In this document: one piece after another, positions 15,134 through 23,271 of the stretch
Numbering within the stretch: the first letter of the stretch is position 1
Layout: each line of letters begins with the position of its first letter
From: Cesiribacter sp964504565
GTDB lineage: Bacteria; Bacteroidota; Bacteroidia; Cytophagales; Cyclobacteriaceae
Reading direction: 5' to 3'
Assembly: GCA_964504565.1 (NCBI GenBank)
Contig: CAZDEY010000002.1
Coordinates: 62,001-126,000, forward strand
DNA length: 64,000 bases
Translations under genes and position numbers: made by a program
Notes under the pieces: generated by a model
The model's input: only the letters and a program-made list of their open reading frames with translations
Databases searched by the model: none
What the model was told of the DNA's origin: nothing

Positions 15134-16948
15134 ATGCAATCGCTCTTTACTGACTTTTCTCAAGCAAGCAAAGAAGAGTGGAAACAAAAGGCAATTAAAG
15201 ACTTAAAAGACCGGCCGTTAGAGTCGCTAAACTGGAAGTTGCCCGAAGGTTTCACGCTTGAACCATATTTTACCCACGATACTACTACCTATAACCAGCC
15301 GGTAGCCGCCCACGCCGCCGGTAAAATTCCGGGTGGCGATCCGCGCCAGTGGGATAACCTCCAACTAATTAAAGTAGAAGAGGAAGAAGAAGCTAACCGC
15401 CAGGCCTTAGAAGCACTAAACGGCGGGGCAACCGGCTTGCTCTTTGATCTTTCCTTGCGTTCCGAAAGCTTGCCCAAGCTGGAAATTCTGTTGAAAGGAG
15501 TGGAAATTCCGTACTGCACGGTGGCGTTTAAGGGCTGTGTACAAGTGCCCAATTTATTTACTGCTTATACTGCCTACGCTACGCAGCAAGGCTATAAACC
15601 GGAAGATATGCACGGTTTCATTGTATGCGATTTAGTAAGCCAGTTGGCCGAAACCGGAATTGCCGACCATAAAGGCTACGAAGCCTGGCAAACGGAATTT
15701 AAAAAGGCTGGTGAGTATCCTAATTTTCAAACCTTGGTAATAGATCTGGCACCCTACCATAATGCCGGGGCCAATACGGTGCAGGAATTAGCTGTAGCCC
15801 TAAGTATAGCCGCTACCTATGCCGATGATATGACCGAGAAAGGTGTAGAAGCCGGGGAAATCTTCAATAGGCTAGGGGTGTTTACCGCTGTGGGTAACCG
15901 GTATTTTGTAGAAATTGCCAAGCTGCAGAGCCTGCGCTACCTAATTAAAATGCTGGCCAAAGCCTACGGGTTAGATGACTACAACCCTTCTGAAGTAACT
16001 ATACATGCAACCAGTAGCCGCCGCGAGGTATCGGTGCTGGACGAAAACACTAACCTACTCCGCTACGCTACCCAAGCCATGAGCGCGGTGCTGGGCGGTT
16101 GCAATTCGTTAACACTGGATAGTTTTCGTTCCGGCGAAAGCACTACGCTTAGCCGCCGTATGGCTCGTAACGTATCTATTATTTTGCAGGAAGAATCCTA
16201 CTTCGGCAAAGTACTGAACCCGGTAGATGGTACCTACTACCTTCGGCAATTACAGGGCGAACTAGTTGAACAAGCCTGGCAGCAATTTTTAAGTTGGGAA
16301 GAAGCCGGTGGTTACCGCAAATTAGTAGAAAGCGGCCAGCTACTTCGGGAAATTGCGGAGGCTCGTCAGGCCAGCGATAAATTGATAAGCCAGCGCCGCG
16401 AGAAAGTAGTAGGCGCAACCGCCTACGCCAATACCGCCGATCAGCTTAAGGCCAATACAGTTGCCACAGCCGATAATGGAGAGTTCTTAAGCATATACCG
16501 TAAAGCCCGGAATTTCGAACAGGCCCGCCTTTCGGCCCAAGAACTTTCTACTAAAATCAATAAACCGTTAGCCGCCTTACTGCTCCAGTTTGGCGACGCA
16601 ACCATGCAACGGGCTCGGGCAGCCTTTGCCGCCGATTTTCTGCGGGCCGGGGGCTGGCAAACCGCCGAGAGCACGCCTGCCGAAAATCCGGAAGAATTAT
16701 CATTAGAAGAATTTCAATTGGTAGTGCTGTGCGCGGCCGACGAAGATTATAACGAACAAGCCGCTGCCCTGGCCGACGACCTCCGAGAAAATGGATACAG
16801 TGGTGAAGTTTACGTAGCCGGCAACCCCGATACGCTGGACGAAAGCGTAAAAAACGCCGCGCTGGACGGCTTCATCAACCTGAAATCGGATGCTCCGGCG
16901 GTTTATAATGAATTGTTGAACCAGGTAAGCCTACACCATGAAGCCTGA
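15134..16948 (+). CDS. mutA: Methylmalonyl-CoA mutase small (non-catalytic) subunit
   Basis: 604 aa. It is homologous to the large subunit along its length: a TIM-barrel half (for example IHATSSRREVSVLDENTNLLRYATQAMSAVLGGCNSL) and a C-terminal cobalamin-binding-like domain that lacks DxHxxG (VVLCAADEDYNEQAAALADD), as expected for the small subunit. The heterodimer interconverts methylmalonyl-CoA and succinyl-CoA in propionate and succinate metabolism. It overlaps mutB by 11 bp, indicating coupled translation and stoichiometric assembly. Confidence 0.96.
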   Translation: MQSLFTDFSQASKEEWKQKAIKDLKDRPLESLNWKLPEGFTLEPYFTHDTTTYNQPVAAHAAGKIPGGDPRQWDNLQLIKVEEEEEANRQALEALNGGATGLLFDLSLRSESLPKLEILLKGVEIPYCTVAFKGCVQVPNLFTAYTAYATQQGYKPEDMHGFIVCDLVSQLAETGIADHKGYEAWQTEFKKAGEYPNFQTLVIDLAPYHNAGANTVQELAVALSIAATYADDMTEKGVEAGEIFNRLGVFTAVGNRYFVEIAKLQSLRYLIKMLAKAYGLDDYNPSEVTIHATSSRREVSVLDENTNLLRYATQAMSAVLGGCNSLTLDSFRSGESTTLSRRMARNVSIILQEESYFGKVLNPVDGTYYLRQLQGELVEQAWQQFLSWEEAGGYRKLVESGQLLREIAEARQASDKLISQRREKVVGATAYANTADQLKANTVATADNGEFLSIYRKARNFEQARLSAQELSTKINKPLAALLLQFGDATMQRARAAFAADFLRAGGWQTAESTPAENPEELSLEEFQLVVLCAADEDYNEQAAALADDLRENGYSGEVYVAGNPDTLDESVKNAALDGFINLKSDAPAVYNELLNQVSLHHEA

Positions 16949-19070
16949 TTTTTCCAAAATTTCTCCTCAAGATATAAAAGTACAAGCTACCCCGCTGGAA
17001 GCTGAACAATACGCTGCCTATAAACCCGCCGAGCGCATACCGGTAAAGCAACACTATACGGCTGACGATATAGAAGATCTACAGCATCTGGATTTTGCCG
17101 CCGGCTTGCCACCCTACCTGCGCGGGCCCTACAGCACCATGTACGCCACCCGCCCCTGGACAATCCGTCAGTATGCCGGTTTTAGTACAGCCGAGGAGAG
17201 CAATGCCTTTTACCGCCGCAACCTGGCGGCCGGCCAAAAAGGCCTTTCCGTAGCCTTCGATTTGGCCACCCACCGCGGCTACGACAGCGACCACCCCCGC
17301 GTGGTAGGCGACGTTGGCAAGGCCGGCGTGGCTATCGATTCTATACTGGACATGAAGATCCTGTTCGACGGTATACCGCTGGATAAAATGTCGGTGAGTA
17401 TGACCATGAACGGGGCGGTTATTCCGGTAATGGCTTTTTATATAGTAGCTGCCGAGGAGCAGGGCGTTAAGCCGGAGCAACTGAGCGGCACTATTCAGAA
17501 TGATATTCTGAAGGAATTTATGGTGCGGAATACCTACATCTATCCACCCCAGTCCAGCATGCGCATTATTGCTGATATTTTTGAGTATACCAGCCGACAT
17601 ATGCCCCGCTTCAACAGCATCAGCATTAGCGGCTACCATATGCAGGAGGCCGGCGCCACCGCCGATCTGGAACTGGCCTATACCCTGGCCGACGGCTTGG
17701 AGTACCTGCGCACCGGCGTAGCGGCCGGCATACCGGTAGATACTTTTGCGCCCCGCCTGAGCTTTTTCTGGGCTATCGGCATGAACCACTTTATGGAGAT
17801 TGCTAAAATGCGCGCCGGGCGTATGCTGTGGGCCAAATTGGTAAAGCAATTTAATCCGCAGAACCCCAAGAGTATGGCCCTGCGTACGCACTGCCAAACC
17901 AGCGGCTGGAGCCTAACCGAGCAAGACCCCTACAATAACGTAATCCGGACCTGCGTGGAAGCGATGGCGGCTGCCCTGGGCGGAACCCAAAGTTTGCACA
18001 CCAACGCGCTGGACGAAGCCATTGCCCTGCCCACCGACTTTAGCGCGCGTATTGCGCGTAATACCCAACTCTACATTCAGGACGAAACCCAGATTACGAA
18101 AGCTATTGACCCCTGGGCGGGCAGTTACTACGTGGAAAGCTTAACGCACGAGTTGGCCGAAAAAGCCTGGAAGCTGATTGAAGAGGTTGAGAAACTAGGC
18201 GGTATGGCCAAGGCTATTGAAACCGGCTTACCCAAAATGCGCATCGAGGAGGCCGCCGCCCGCAAGCAGGCCCGTATTGACGCCGCCCGCGACGTAATTG
18301 TGGGCGTGAACCGCTACCAGGTAGAAGACGATACCGAAATTGAACTGCTGGAGGTAGATAATGCCGCCGTACGCGAATCGCAACTTAGGCGTTTGGCTGA
18401 ATTGAAGGCTAACCGCAACCCGCAGCGGGTAGAAGAAACCCTGAATGCCCTGAAGGAAGCCGCCACCAACGGTACTGGCAACTTACTGGCTTTGGCCGTA
18501 GATGCCGCCCGCGAGCGCGCTACCTTAGGCGAAATTAGTATAGCTATGGAAGAAGCCTTTGGCCGGCACCAGGCGGTGGTGCGTTCTATCAGCGGCGTAT
18601 ACAGCAGCGAGGCGCAGAACCACGAGGAATTTGAGCGGGCCCAAAAACTGGCCGACGAATTTGCCGAGCTGGACGGCCGCCGCCCGCGCATACTGGTAGC
18701 CAAAATGGGGCAGGACGGCCACGATAGGGGCGCTAAGGTAATTGCCACCTCCTTTGCTGACCTGGGCTTCGATGTGGACATTGGCCCCCTCTTCCAGACC
18801 CCGGCCGAGGTAGCCCGCCAAGCCGCCGAAAATGATGTGCACGTAGTAGGCGCCAGCAGCCTGGCCGGCGGCCACAAAACCCTGGTACCGCAATTAATAG
18901 AAGAATTAGCCAAGCTAGGCCGCGAAGATATAATGGTAGTCGCCGGCGGCGTAATCCCCCCCCGCGACTACGACAGCCTAAAAGCCTCCGGCGTAGCCGA
19001 GGTTTTCGGGCCAGGAACGGTAATTGCGGTAGCAGCGCAGAAGGTGCTGAGGAAGTTGATGGAGGGGTAG
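16938..19070 (+). CDS. mutB: Methylmalonyl-CoA mutase large (catalytic) subunit
   Basis: 710 aa. The N-terminal barrel binds the CoA ester (RPWTIRQYAGFSTAEESNAFYRRNL, FDLATHRGYDSDHPRV). The C-terminal domain has the base-off cobalamin signature: DGHDRG near residue 593, then GASSLAGGH and AGGVIPPRD. It carries out the B12-dependent carbon-skeleton rearrangement. The 3' part uses many GCC/CGC codons and is noticeably more GC-rich than mutA and far more than the following gene. No meaB/argK-type GTPase or epimerase is adjacent. Confidence 0.97.
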   Translation: MKPDFSKISPQDIKVQATPLEAEQYAAYKPAERIPVKQHYTADDIEDLQHLDFAAGLPPYLRGPYSTMYATRPWTIRQYAGFSTAEESNAFYRRNLAAGQKGLSVAFDLATHRGYDSDHPRVVGDVGKAGVAIDSILDMKILFDGIPLDKMSVSMTMNGAVIPVMAFYIVAAEEQGVKPEQLSGTIQNDILKEFMVRNTYIYPPQSSMRIIADIFEYTSRHMPRFNSISISGYHMQEAGATADLELAYTLADGLEYLRTGVAAGIPVDTFAPRLSFFWAIGMNHFMEIAKMRAGRMLWAKLVKQFNPQNPKSMALRTHCQTSGWSLTEQDPYNNVIRTCVEAMAAALGGTQSLHTNALDEAIALPTDFSARIARNTQLYIQDETQITKAIDPWAGSYYVESLTHELAEKAWKLIEEVEKLGGMAKAIETGLPKMRIEEAAARKQARIDAARDVIVGVNRYQVEDDTEIELLEVDNAAVRESQLRRLAELKANRNPQRVEETLNALKEAATNGTGNLLALAVDAARERATLGEISIAMEEAFGRHQAVVRSISGVYSSEAQNHEEFERAQKLADEFAELDGRRPRILVAKMGQDGHDRGAKVIATSFADLGFDVDIGPLFQTPAEVARQAAENDVHVVGASSLAGGHKTLVPQLIEELAKLGREDIMVVAGGVIPPRDYDSLKASGVAEVFGPGTVIAVAAQKVLRKLMEG

Positions 19071-19089
19071 TTTATAATTCTCAATAACT

Positions 19090-20202
19090 ATGATCAAACT
19101 TTTTCTAATTATATTAACTACCCTTATATCATCAATTATATATGGGCAAGTTGATCTTCCTATATATGATCCATTCACAAAGACCGGTTATCAATTAGAA
19201 GTAGCCGAAATTGTGGAAAATGAGTGTCTTGTTGGTAATGTTAAAAGTGTAATTAAGTTAGATACAAATAATGTGATACTAAGAATCGAATTTGACCAAG
19301 GCTTGAAACTAAAGACCTTTGAACAATATTTAGAAATAGATAGTGGATTCTTAGAAAGCAAGTCTATTTACCATGGTAATTTATTAAAGGAGAAGGTGAA
19401 TTATTTTGTTTCTGGGGATTCGACTTACCACAAATATTACTATAATCAACAGAAGTTAGAGCACTCTGTTGGCGAAGGTGAGGTAATTCACATATTTAAA
19501 TATGACGATTTGCAACGATTAAAAAATCATAAAGGGGATGGGTATATTTCTGATTTTGAAGAGGTATACGAATACCCAAATGATAGTATTAGTTGGAAAT
19601 ACACCATGTTCAATGGGAATTTATCTGAAGTATTAAAAAGAATTAAAACAGAAAAACTGGAGATTATAAATTCGTACGTACCACGAGGATTAGAATACCC
19701 GATACTGGAAGAGGAAAAGTTAACTCTTTGGAAAAGTTATTTAAAGCGATTTGATACTAACCAAAATTTAATTGAATACAAGAATTTTACTTTTGATCAA
19801 GGTAAGCAGAATAATGCTTATTTAAATTTAATGGAGTATAGTAAAGATAATTTGATAAATCGCATAAATATCAATATTAATGAAAAGGGTGATAGCATCG
19901 TTAGTAAAATTTGTTATAATTATGATAAGCTAGGTGTCCTTGAGAAAATAGTCAGCGAAAATAATTCTAGATTACAGACCACTTTTGTATATTCAGATGA
20001 ATGTCACAAGGTAATTTCTAATCCAAACCCATTCAATATTAGGTACATTTTTGATAATGAGGGTAATTGGATTGAGAAGCAAATATGGTTTACCAAAGAC
20101 CAAGATAGAATGGAGAGGCATTTAAATAAAGTTTATCGATTAAACTATCCTAAACATAAGCGGATAATGCTAGAAAGAAGGTTTATTACTTACTATGATT
20201 GA
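19090..20202 (+). CDS. AT-rich exported protein of unknown function with RHS/YD-like segments
   Basis: 370 aa. Residues 1-20 form a signal peptide (MIKLFLIILTTLISSIIYGQ). The body is rich in short aromatic beta segments of the type YNYDKLGVLEKIV, FKYDDLQRLKNH and IRYIFDNEGNWIEKQ, reminiscent of YD or RHS-like repeats but without the RHS core motif. No catalytic motif seen. The gene is much more AT-rich than mutB next to it, with many AAT/TTA/ATA codons, suggesting recent acquisition. It starts 19 bp after mutB on the same strand. Function unknown. Confidence 0.6.
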   Translation: MIKLFLIILTTLISSIIYGQVDLPIYDPFTKTGYQLEVAEIVENECLVGNVKSVIKLDTNNVILRIEFDQGLKLKTFEQYLEIDSGFLESKSIYHGNLLKEKVNYFVSGDSTYHKYYYNQQKLEHSVGEGEVIHIFKYDDLQRLKNHKGDGYISDFEEVYEYPNDSISWKYTMFNGNLSEVLKRIKTEKLEIINSYVPRGLEYPILEEEKLTLWKSYLKRFDTNQNLIEYKNFTFDQGKQNNAYLNLMEYSKDNLINRINININEKGDSIVSKICYNYDKLGVLEKIVSENNSRLQTTFVYSDECHKVISNPNPFNIRYIFDNEGNWIEKQIWFTKDQDRMERHLNKVYRLNYPKHKRIMLERRFITYYD

Positions 20203-20280
20203 ATAGGCAACTTGTTTGCTTATTTTATTCCATCGCTTCTGTTAACAATTCGATTATTGATCATTTCATATCACTCCTGA

Positions 20281-20316
20281 TGGCACGCTTTTGTAAAGGT
20301 GCCTTTTTATTTTTAT
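20281..20316 (+). terminator. Terminator after the AT-rich exported protein
   Basis: ggcac at 20282-20286 pairs with gtgcc at 20299-20303, with inner CTTT/AAAG pairs, followed by tttttattttt. A weaker hairpin (aataggcaa / ttgcttatt, 20202-20224) sits directly on the stop codon. Confidence 0.8.
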
Positions 20317-20354
20317 CAATATCATCGTAGGGAGCCATATCAGCTTTCTACAAA

Positions 20355-20539
20355 CAGATTCCCCTAGAATTCACTCCGCTACGCTGCGTGAATTCGGGGA
20401 ATGACGGTTTTACTATCGCCGTCATAATCCAATTTAATTTAGCGCTAAGCAGGTTTCTGGGTGCAACTAGTAATAGAGTTTGGCCTTCATTCCCCGAATT
20501 TGTGGAGGGCAACGGAACAAATTATAGGGGAATCTGCTG
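20355..20539. repeat. Paired inverted-repeat element (REP/MITE-like)
   Basis: Left arm 20355-20404 begins cagattccccta and ends attcggggaatga. The right arm 20487-20539 is its inverted counterpart, beginning tcattccccgaatt and ending aggggaatctgctg. Each arm has a different filler of about 25 bases; the left filler is itself palindromic (gaattcac / gtgaattc). The spacer contains a small hairpin (tgacgg / ccgtca) and TTAGCGCTAA. No coding capacity. Confidence 0.6.
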
Positions 20540-20800
20540 ATTCAAGTGGTGGTACATCTTAGCTGATGCACTTGAGTTTTTTTAGCGCGGAACTTTGTTC
20601 CCTTCCCTTGGTCTTTGTCCTTACAGATTAATACTTTATACAAAGCTTATTACTAATTTGCCAATACAAATACCTTTTTACCCTTATAAGTAACGTAGTG
20701 AAAATGGCCTGTGAGGACACAACCATGGGGTAGGGGATAGCCACCCCGGTTTCAAAAGCGGGCTAGTATCGGGCAGGATATCGCCTCATTTAAGCTGTAC

Positions 20801-20830
20801 AAAAAAAGGAACCGCCGCAGCAGTTCCCTT
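20801..20830 (-). terminator. Terminator of the alpha/beta hydrolase gene
   Basis: On the minus strand aagggaactgctgcggcggttcc forms a stem followed by seven T. It lies 36 bp beyond the stop codon. Confidence 0.75.
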
Positions 20831-20865
20831 ACCAGTCTTAATACTAAATACTAAATACTTACTAC

Positions 20866-21801
20866 TTAACTCCTCTGCTGCAAAAACTCCAGCAAGTCTT
20901 CGTTTAGTTTGTCTTTTGCGGTGTAGAACAGGCCGTGGGGTTCGCCTTCGTATACTTTTAGCTGGCTGTTATTTACCATTTGGTGGGCCTGTTTACCAGC
21001 AGCATCAATGGGCACGGTTTCGTCCTTATCGCCGTGAATGATGAGCGTAGGCACGTGAATGGTGCCCATATCGGGGCGGAAGTCGGTGGTAGCGAAGGCA
21101 TCGGCGCACTGCAGGGTGGCCCGGGCCGAGGCTTCGGCTTGTACCTTCAGGTAGTAGTCCATTAGGGCATCGCTGATGGGGTGGCTGAGCATACCCACGC
21201 CAAAGAAGGTTTTACCGAAATTCTTCAGGAAGCCAACGCGGTCGTCTTTCATTTCCTTGGCCATACGCTCAAATTCCTTTTCTTCGGTACCCTCGGGATT
21301 ATCCTCGGTTTTCAGCATAAAGGGCGTTACGGAGCTTATGAGTACGGCCTGGCTTACGCCCTCGCCGCCGTAGTTTTTAAAGTAGCGGGCCACCTCACCA
21401 CCGCCCATCGAGAAGCCTACCAGCGTTACGTTCCACAGGTTCAGGGCTTCCAGTACGGCGCGCAAATCGTCGGTCAGGGCATTGTAATTATACGGTCCGC
21501 TGGGGCGGCTGCTGCGGCCAAATCCGCGGCGATCGTAGGCAATACAACGGTAGCCGTTTTCGGTTAGGTAGTGCATCTGGTACTCCCACATTACGTGGCT
21601 TAGCGGCCAACCGTGAATAAGCACTACCGGGCGGGCATTTTTATTGCCCCAATCTTCGTAGTACAACTTTATTTTTTCGCCAGTTTGGCGGTCGGTAGTT
21701 TCAATGTAGTTGGGTTCGCTTACGCGGTGGCGCGCTGGCTGGTGTTGCTGAGGCTGATGGCGGATTTGCGGTTCGCGATCGGTGGCGTGGGGATAGTGCA
21801 T
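20866..21801 (-). CDS. Alpha/beta hydrolase (non-haem chloroperoxidase/arylesterase type)
   Basis: 311 aa. The core fold starts at about residue 32. Visible elements are the oxyanion motif VVLIHGWPLSHVMW, nucleophile elbow GFSMGGG, acid in HGDKDETVPID and catalytic His in EGEPHGLFY. This pattern is that of the chloroperoxidase or haloalkane-type esterases, cytoplasmic. The first 30 residues are a disordered His/Gln/Arg-rich leader (QIRHQPQQHQPARHR) outside the fold; translation could instead begin internally, but no Met lies there. The gene is flanked by two related short repeats (about 20697 and 21971). Substrate unknown. Confidence 0.85.
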   Translation of the reverse strand: MHYPHATDREPQIRHQPQQHQPARHRVSEPNYIETTDRQTGEKIKLYYEDWGNKNARPVVLIHGWPLSHVMWEYQMHYLTENGYRCIAYDRRGFGRSSRPSGPYNYNALTDDLRAVLEALNLWNVTLVGFSMGGGEVARYFKNYGGEGVSQAVLISSVTPFMLKTEDNPEGTEEKEFERMAKEMKDDRVGFLKNFGKTFFGVGMLSHPISDALMDYYLKVQAEASARATLQCADAFATTDFRPDMGTIHVPTLIIHGDKDETVPIDAAGKQAHQMVNNSQLKVYEGEPHGLFYTAKDKLNEDLLEFLQQRS

Positions 21802-21970
21802 AAAAAATTGGGGTTTAATATAAAAATAAGCTGTTGCTCAGCAGTCTAACCTCGCCGTAGTTACGCTGTTTAACCTGTAGCCTACCGTTACCCAAAATAC
21901 CCGAACGCTTAGGCTACGGAGCGGAATTATAAATTTAGAACTTTGTAGTAGAAATTATTAAAGGGGCTAT

Positions 21971-22014
21971 AATGCAAAAGGTCAGTGAGGACACTGACCT
22001 TGGGTAAAGGGTAA
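21971..22014. repeat. gtgaggacac repeat copy with perfect hairpin
   Basis: Contains ggtcagtg (21980-21987), loop agga, cactgacc (21992-21999). It is similar in the same orientation to 20697-20740 on the other side of the hydrolase gene; both share GTGAGGACAC followed by ACC-TGGGGTA-like sequence. Confidence 0.4.
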
Positions 22015-22086
22015 AAAGGCTACGCGCCCCAGTCTGGAGCCGAGTAACGGGATTACGACAAGTATTTAGAAGATGGCTTTTAGGCT

Positions 22087-22569
22087 CTAGTCGTCGTCAT
22101 ATTCGCCTTCGGCTTCTATTTCGGGGGCTTCGGCATTGGGGAGCATGCTTCGGATTTCGGTATGGCGAATTTCGGCACCTAAATGGGCGGTATATAGCAG
22201 TAAACCCAGGCTTACGGTGCTTACTAGCAAGGTGGCGCTGCGTAGAGCCGAATTAAGCGGTTTAAGTAAGGCTCCGGCTGCTAATGCACCAGTAAGTAAG
22301 CCGGCCCAAAGCGTCCACTCGGCCCACTCCTCGTGCTCGTGAATCCAGTCGTGGCTGTCGGACATAAGTTCTTCGATTACGTGCTCGGCTGGTTCGCCGG
22401 TTAAATAAGTTATTAGGGTAAAAATTGCTGCCCCAACCAAAATTACGTAGCTGGCTCGTTGCAGGCTGGGGTTGGGCCGAAAGCTTGCCCAGGCTAATTG
22501 TAGTATTCCAATTAACAGGCCCACGGTGGGCAGGTGATTGAGGGCAAGGTGCCACTGAGCGGTTTCCAT
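22087..22569 (-). CDS. Four-helix membrane protein (DUF2231-like)
   Basis: 160 aa. Hydrophobic segments lie near residues 10-28, 40-58, 84-103 and 113-130. The N-terminal WHLALNHLPTVGLLIG with its conserved His and the His-rich loop SHDWIHEHEEW suggest a haem- or metal-binding membrane protein of the DUF2231 type, but the assignment is from resemblance only. The C-terminus is acidic (EIEAEGEYDDD). It sits between the hydrolase gene and the T9SS-domain gene on the same strand, with wide enough gaps to be separate. Confidence 0.6.
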   Translation of the reverse strand: METAQWHLALNHLPTVGLLIGILQLAWASFRPNPSLQRASYVILVGAAIFTLITYLTGEPAEHVIEELMSDSHDWIHEHEEWAEWTLWAGLLTGALAAGALLKPLNSALRSATLLVSTVSLGLLLYTAHLGAEIRHTEIRSMLPNAEAPEIEAEGEYDDD

Positions 22570-22612
22570 AGCGAAAAGAGATTTAAACGAAGGGCTAAAG
22601 GTACATTTTCAC

Positions 22613-23230
22613 TTAGTTTGATACAACCAGGCGGCGGCTTTCATTTAAGCCCGGCCCCTGCACCCGCACTACGTACAGACCATCGGCCAACTGGGGCAGG
22701 CTAAGCGAAGTGCTGGCTAGGTACGGTTCTTTTTGCCAGAGGGCTTGCCAGACCAGTGCCCCGCTAGTGCTAAATATGCTAATCGTTATATTCTCGGCTT
22801 CGGCAGCTAGCGTAAGGGTAGGGGTGGAGCCGGCTTTGGGGTTAGGGTAAAGGCTAATAATGCGCTCACCGGAGGGTTCCGGATGGAGGTAGAAGGTGAA
22901 CGGGCTAGGTTCTTCCTTTTTCAGTACAGTTTTTTGTGTATACCTGCTTTCGTCTACTTCTACAAGAATTATGTATACTCCATTAGCCAATTCCGGTAGT
23001 TGAAGCACTTGCTGAGGTATAAGGCTGGAAAGAAGCGTATCAAGCTTTGTTCGGCCATCCGCAGTAAATAACCGAAACCGGAACTCTTCCATGTAATCAG
23101 TATTAACTACAACATTTTGATACGAATCGGCTGGATTAGGGTATACAAACACTTTGGAACTATGTACCGCTTCCTGAGCAGCAATTTTACTACATAAACC
23201 AACTAAGAGGAATAGAAAGAAGAATTTCAT
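22613..23230 (-). CDS. Exported protein made of two tandem T9SS C-terminal domains
   Basis: 205 aa. After a signal peptide (MKFFFLFLLVGL...AAQ) there are two copies of the Por-secretion C-terminal domain. The first spans about 28-105 (VFVYPNPADS ... LPELANGVYIILVE ... YTQKTVLKK). The second spans about 120-205 (SLYPNPKAGSTPT ... LPQLADGLYVVRVQ ... RRLVVSN). No cargo domain is present. T9SS domains normally sit once at the C-terminus of a large secreted protein, so this is an unusual minimal arrangement. It is in the same orientation as mtaB, with a 41-bp gap. Confidence 0.85.
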   Translation of the reverse strand: MKFFFLFLLVGLCSKIAAQEAVHSSKVFVYPNPADSYQNVVVNTDYMEEFRFRLFTADGRTKLDTLLSSLIPQQVLQLPELANGVYIILVEVDESRYTQKTVLKKEEPSPFTFYLHPEPSGERIISLYPNPKAGSTPTLTLAAEAENITISIFSTSGALVWQALWQKEPYLASTSLSLPQLADGLYVVRVQGPGLNESRRLVVSN

Positions 23231-23271
23231 GCTACCAAAATAGCGGAAATTAACAAATAAAACTAGTGCTG

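Larger units (their letters stand above)
20203..20865. other. 663-bp intergenic region with terminators and a palindromic element
   Basis: No coding frame. In order: a hairpin straight after the stop of the AT-rich gene, a strong terminator (20281-20316), a two-armed inverted-repeat element (20355-20539), a second repeat-like stretch (about 20697-20740), the terminator of the hydrolase (20801-20830) and a short ACTAAAT-type tandem repeat (20838-20862). Confidence 0.55.

Noticed and set aside
17079..17897. 272-aa open frame opposite mutB
   Set aside because: Antisense shadow of a GC-rich gene; mutB is full-length with its B12 motif.
20203..20865. CRISPR array or insertion sequence in the repeat-rich intergenic region
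   Set aside because: Only two inverted arms with no regularly spaced spacers, no cas genes and no transposase frame.
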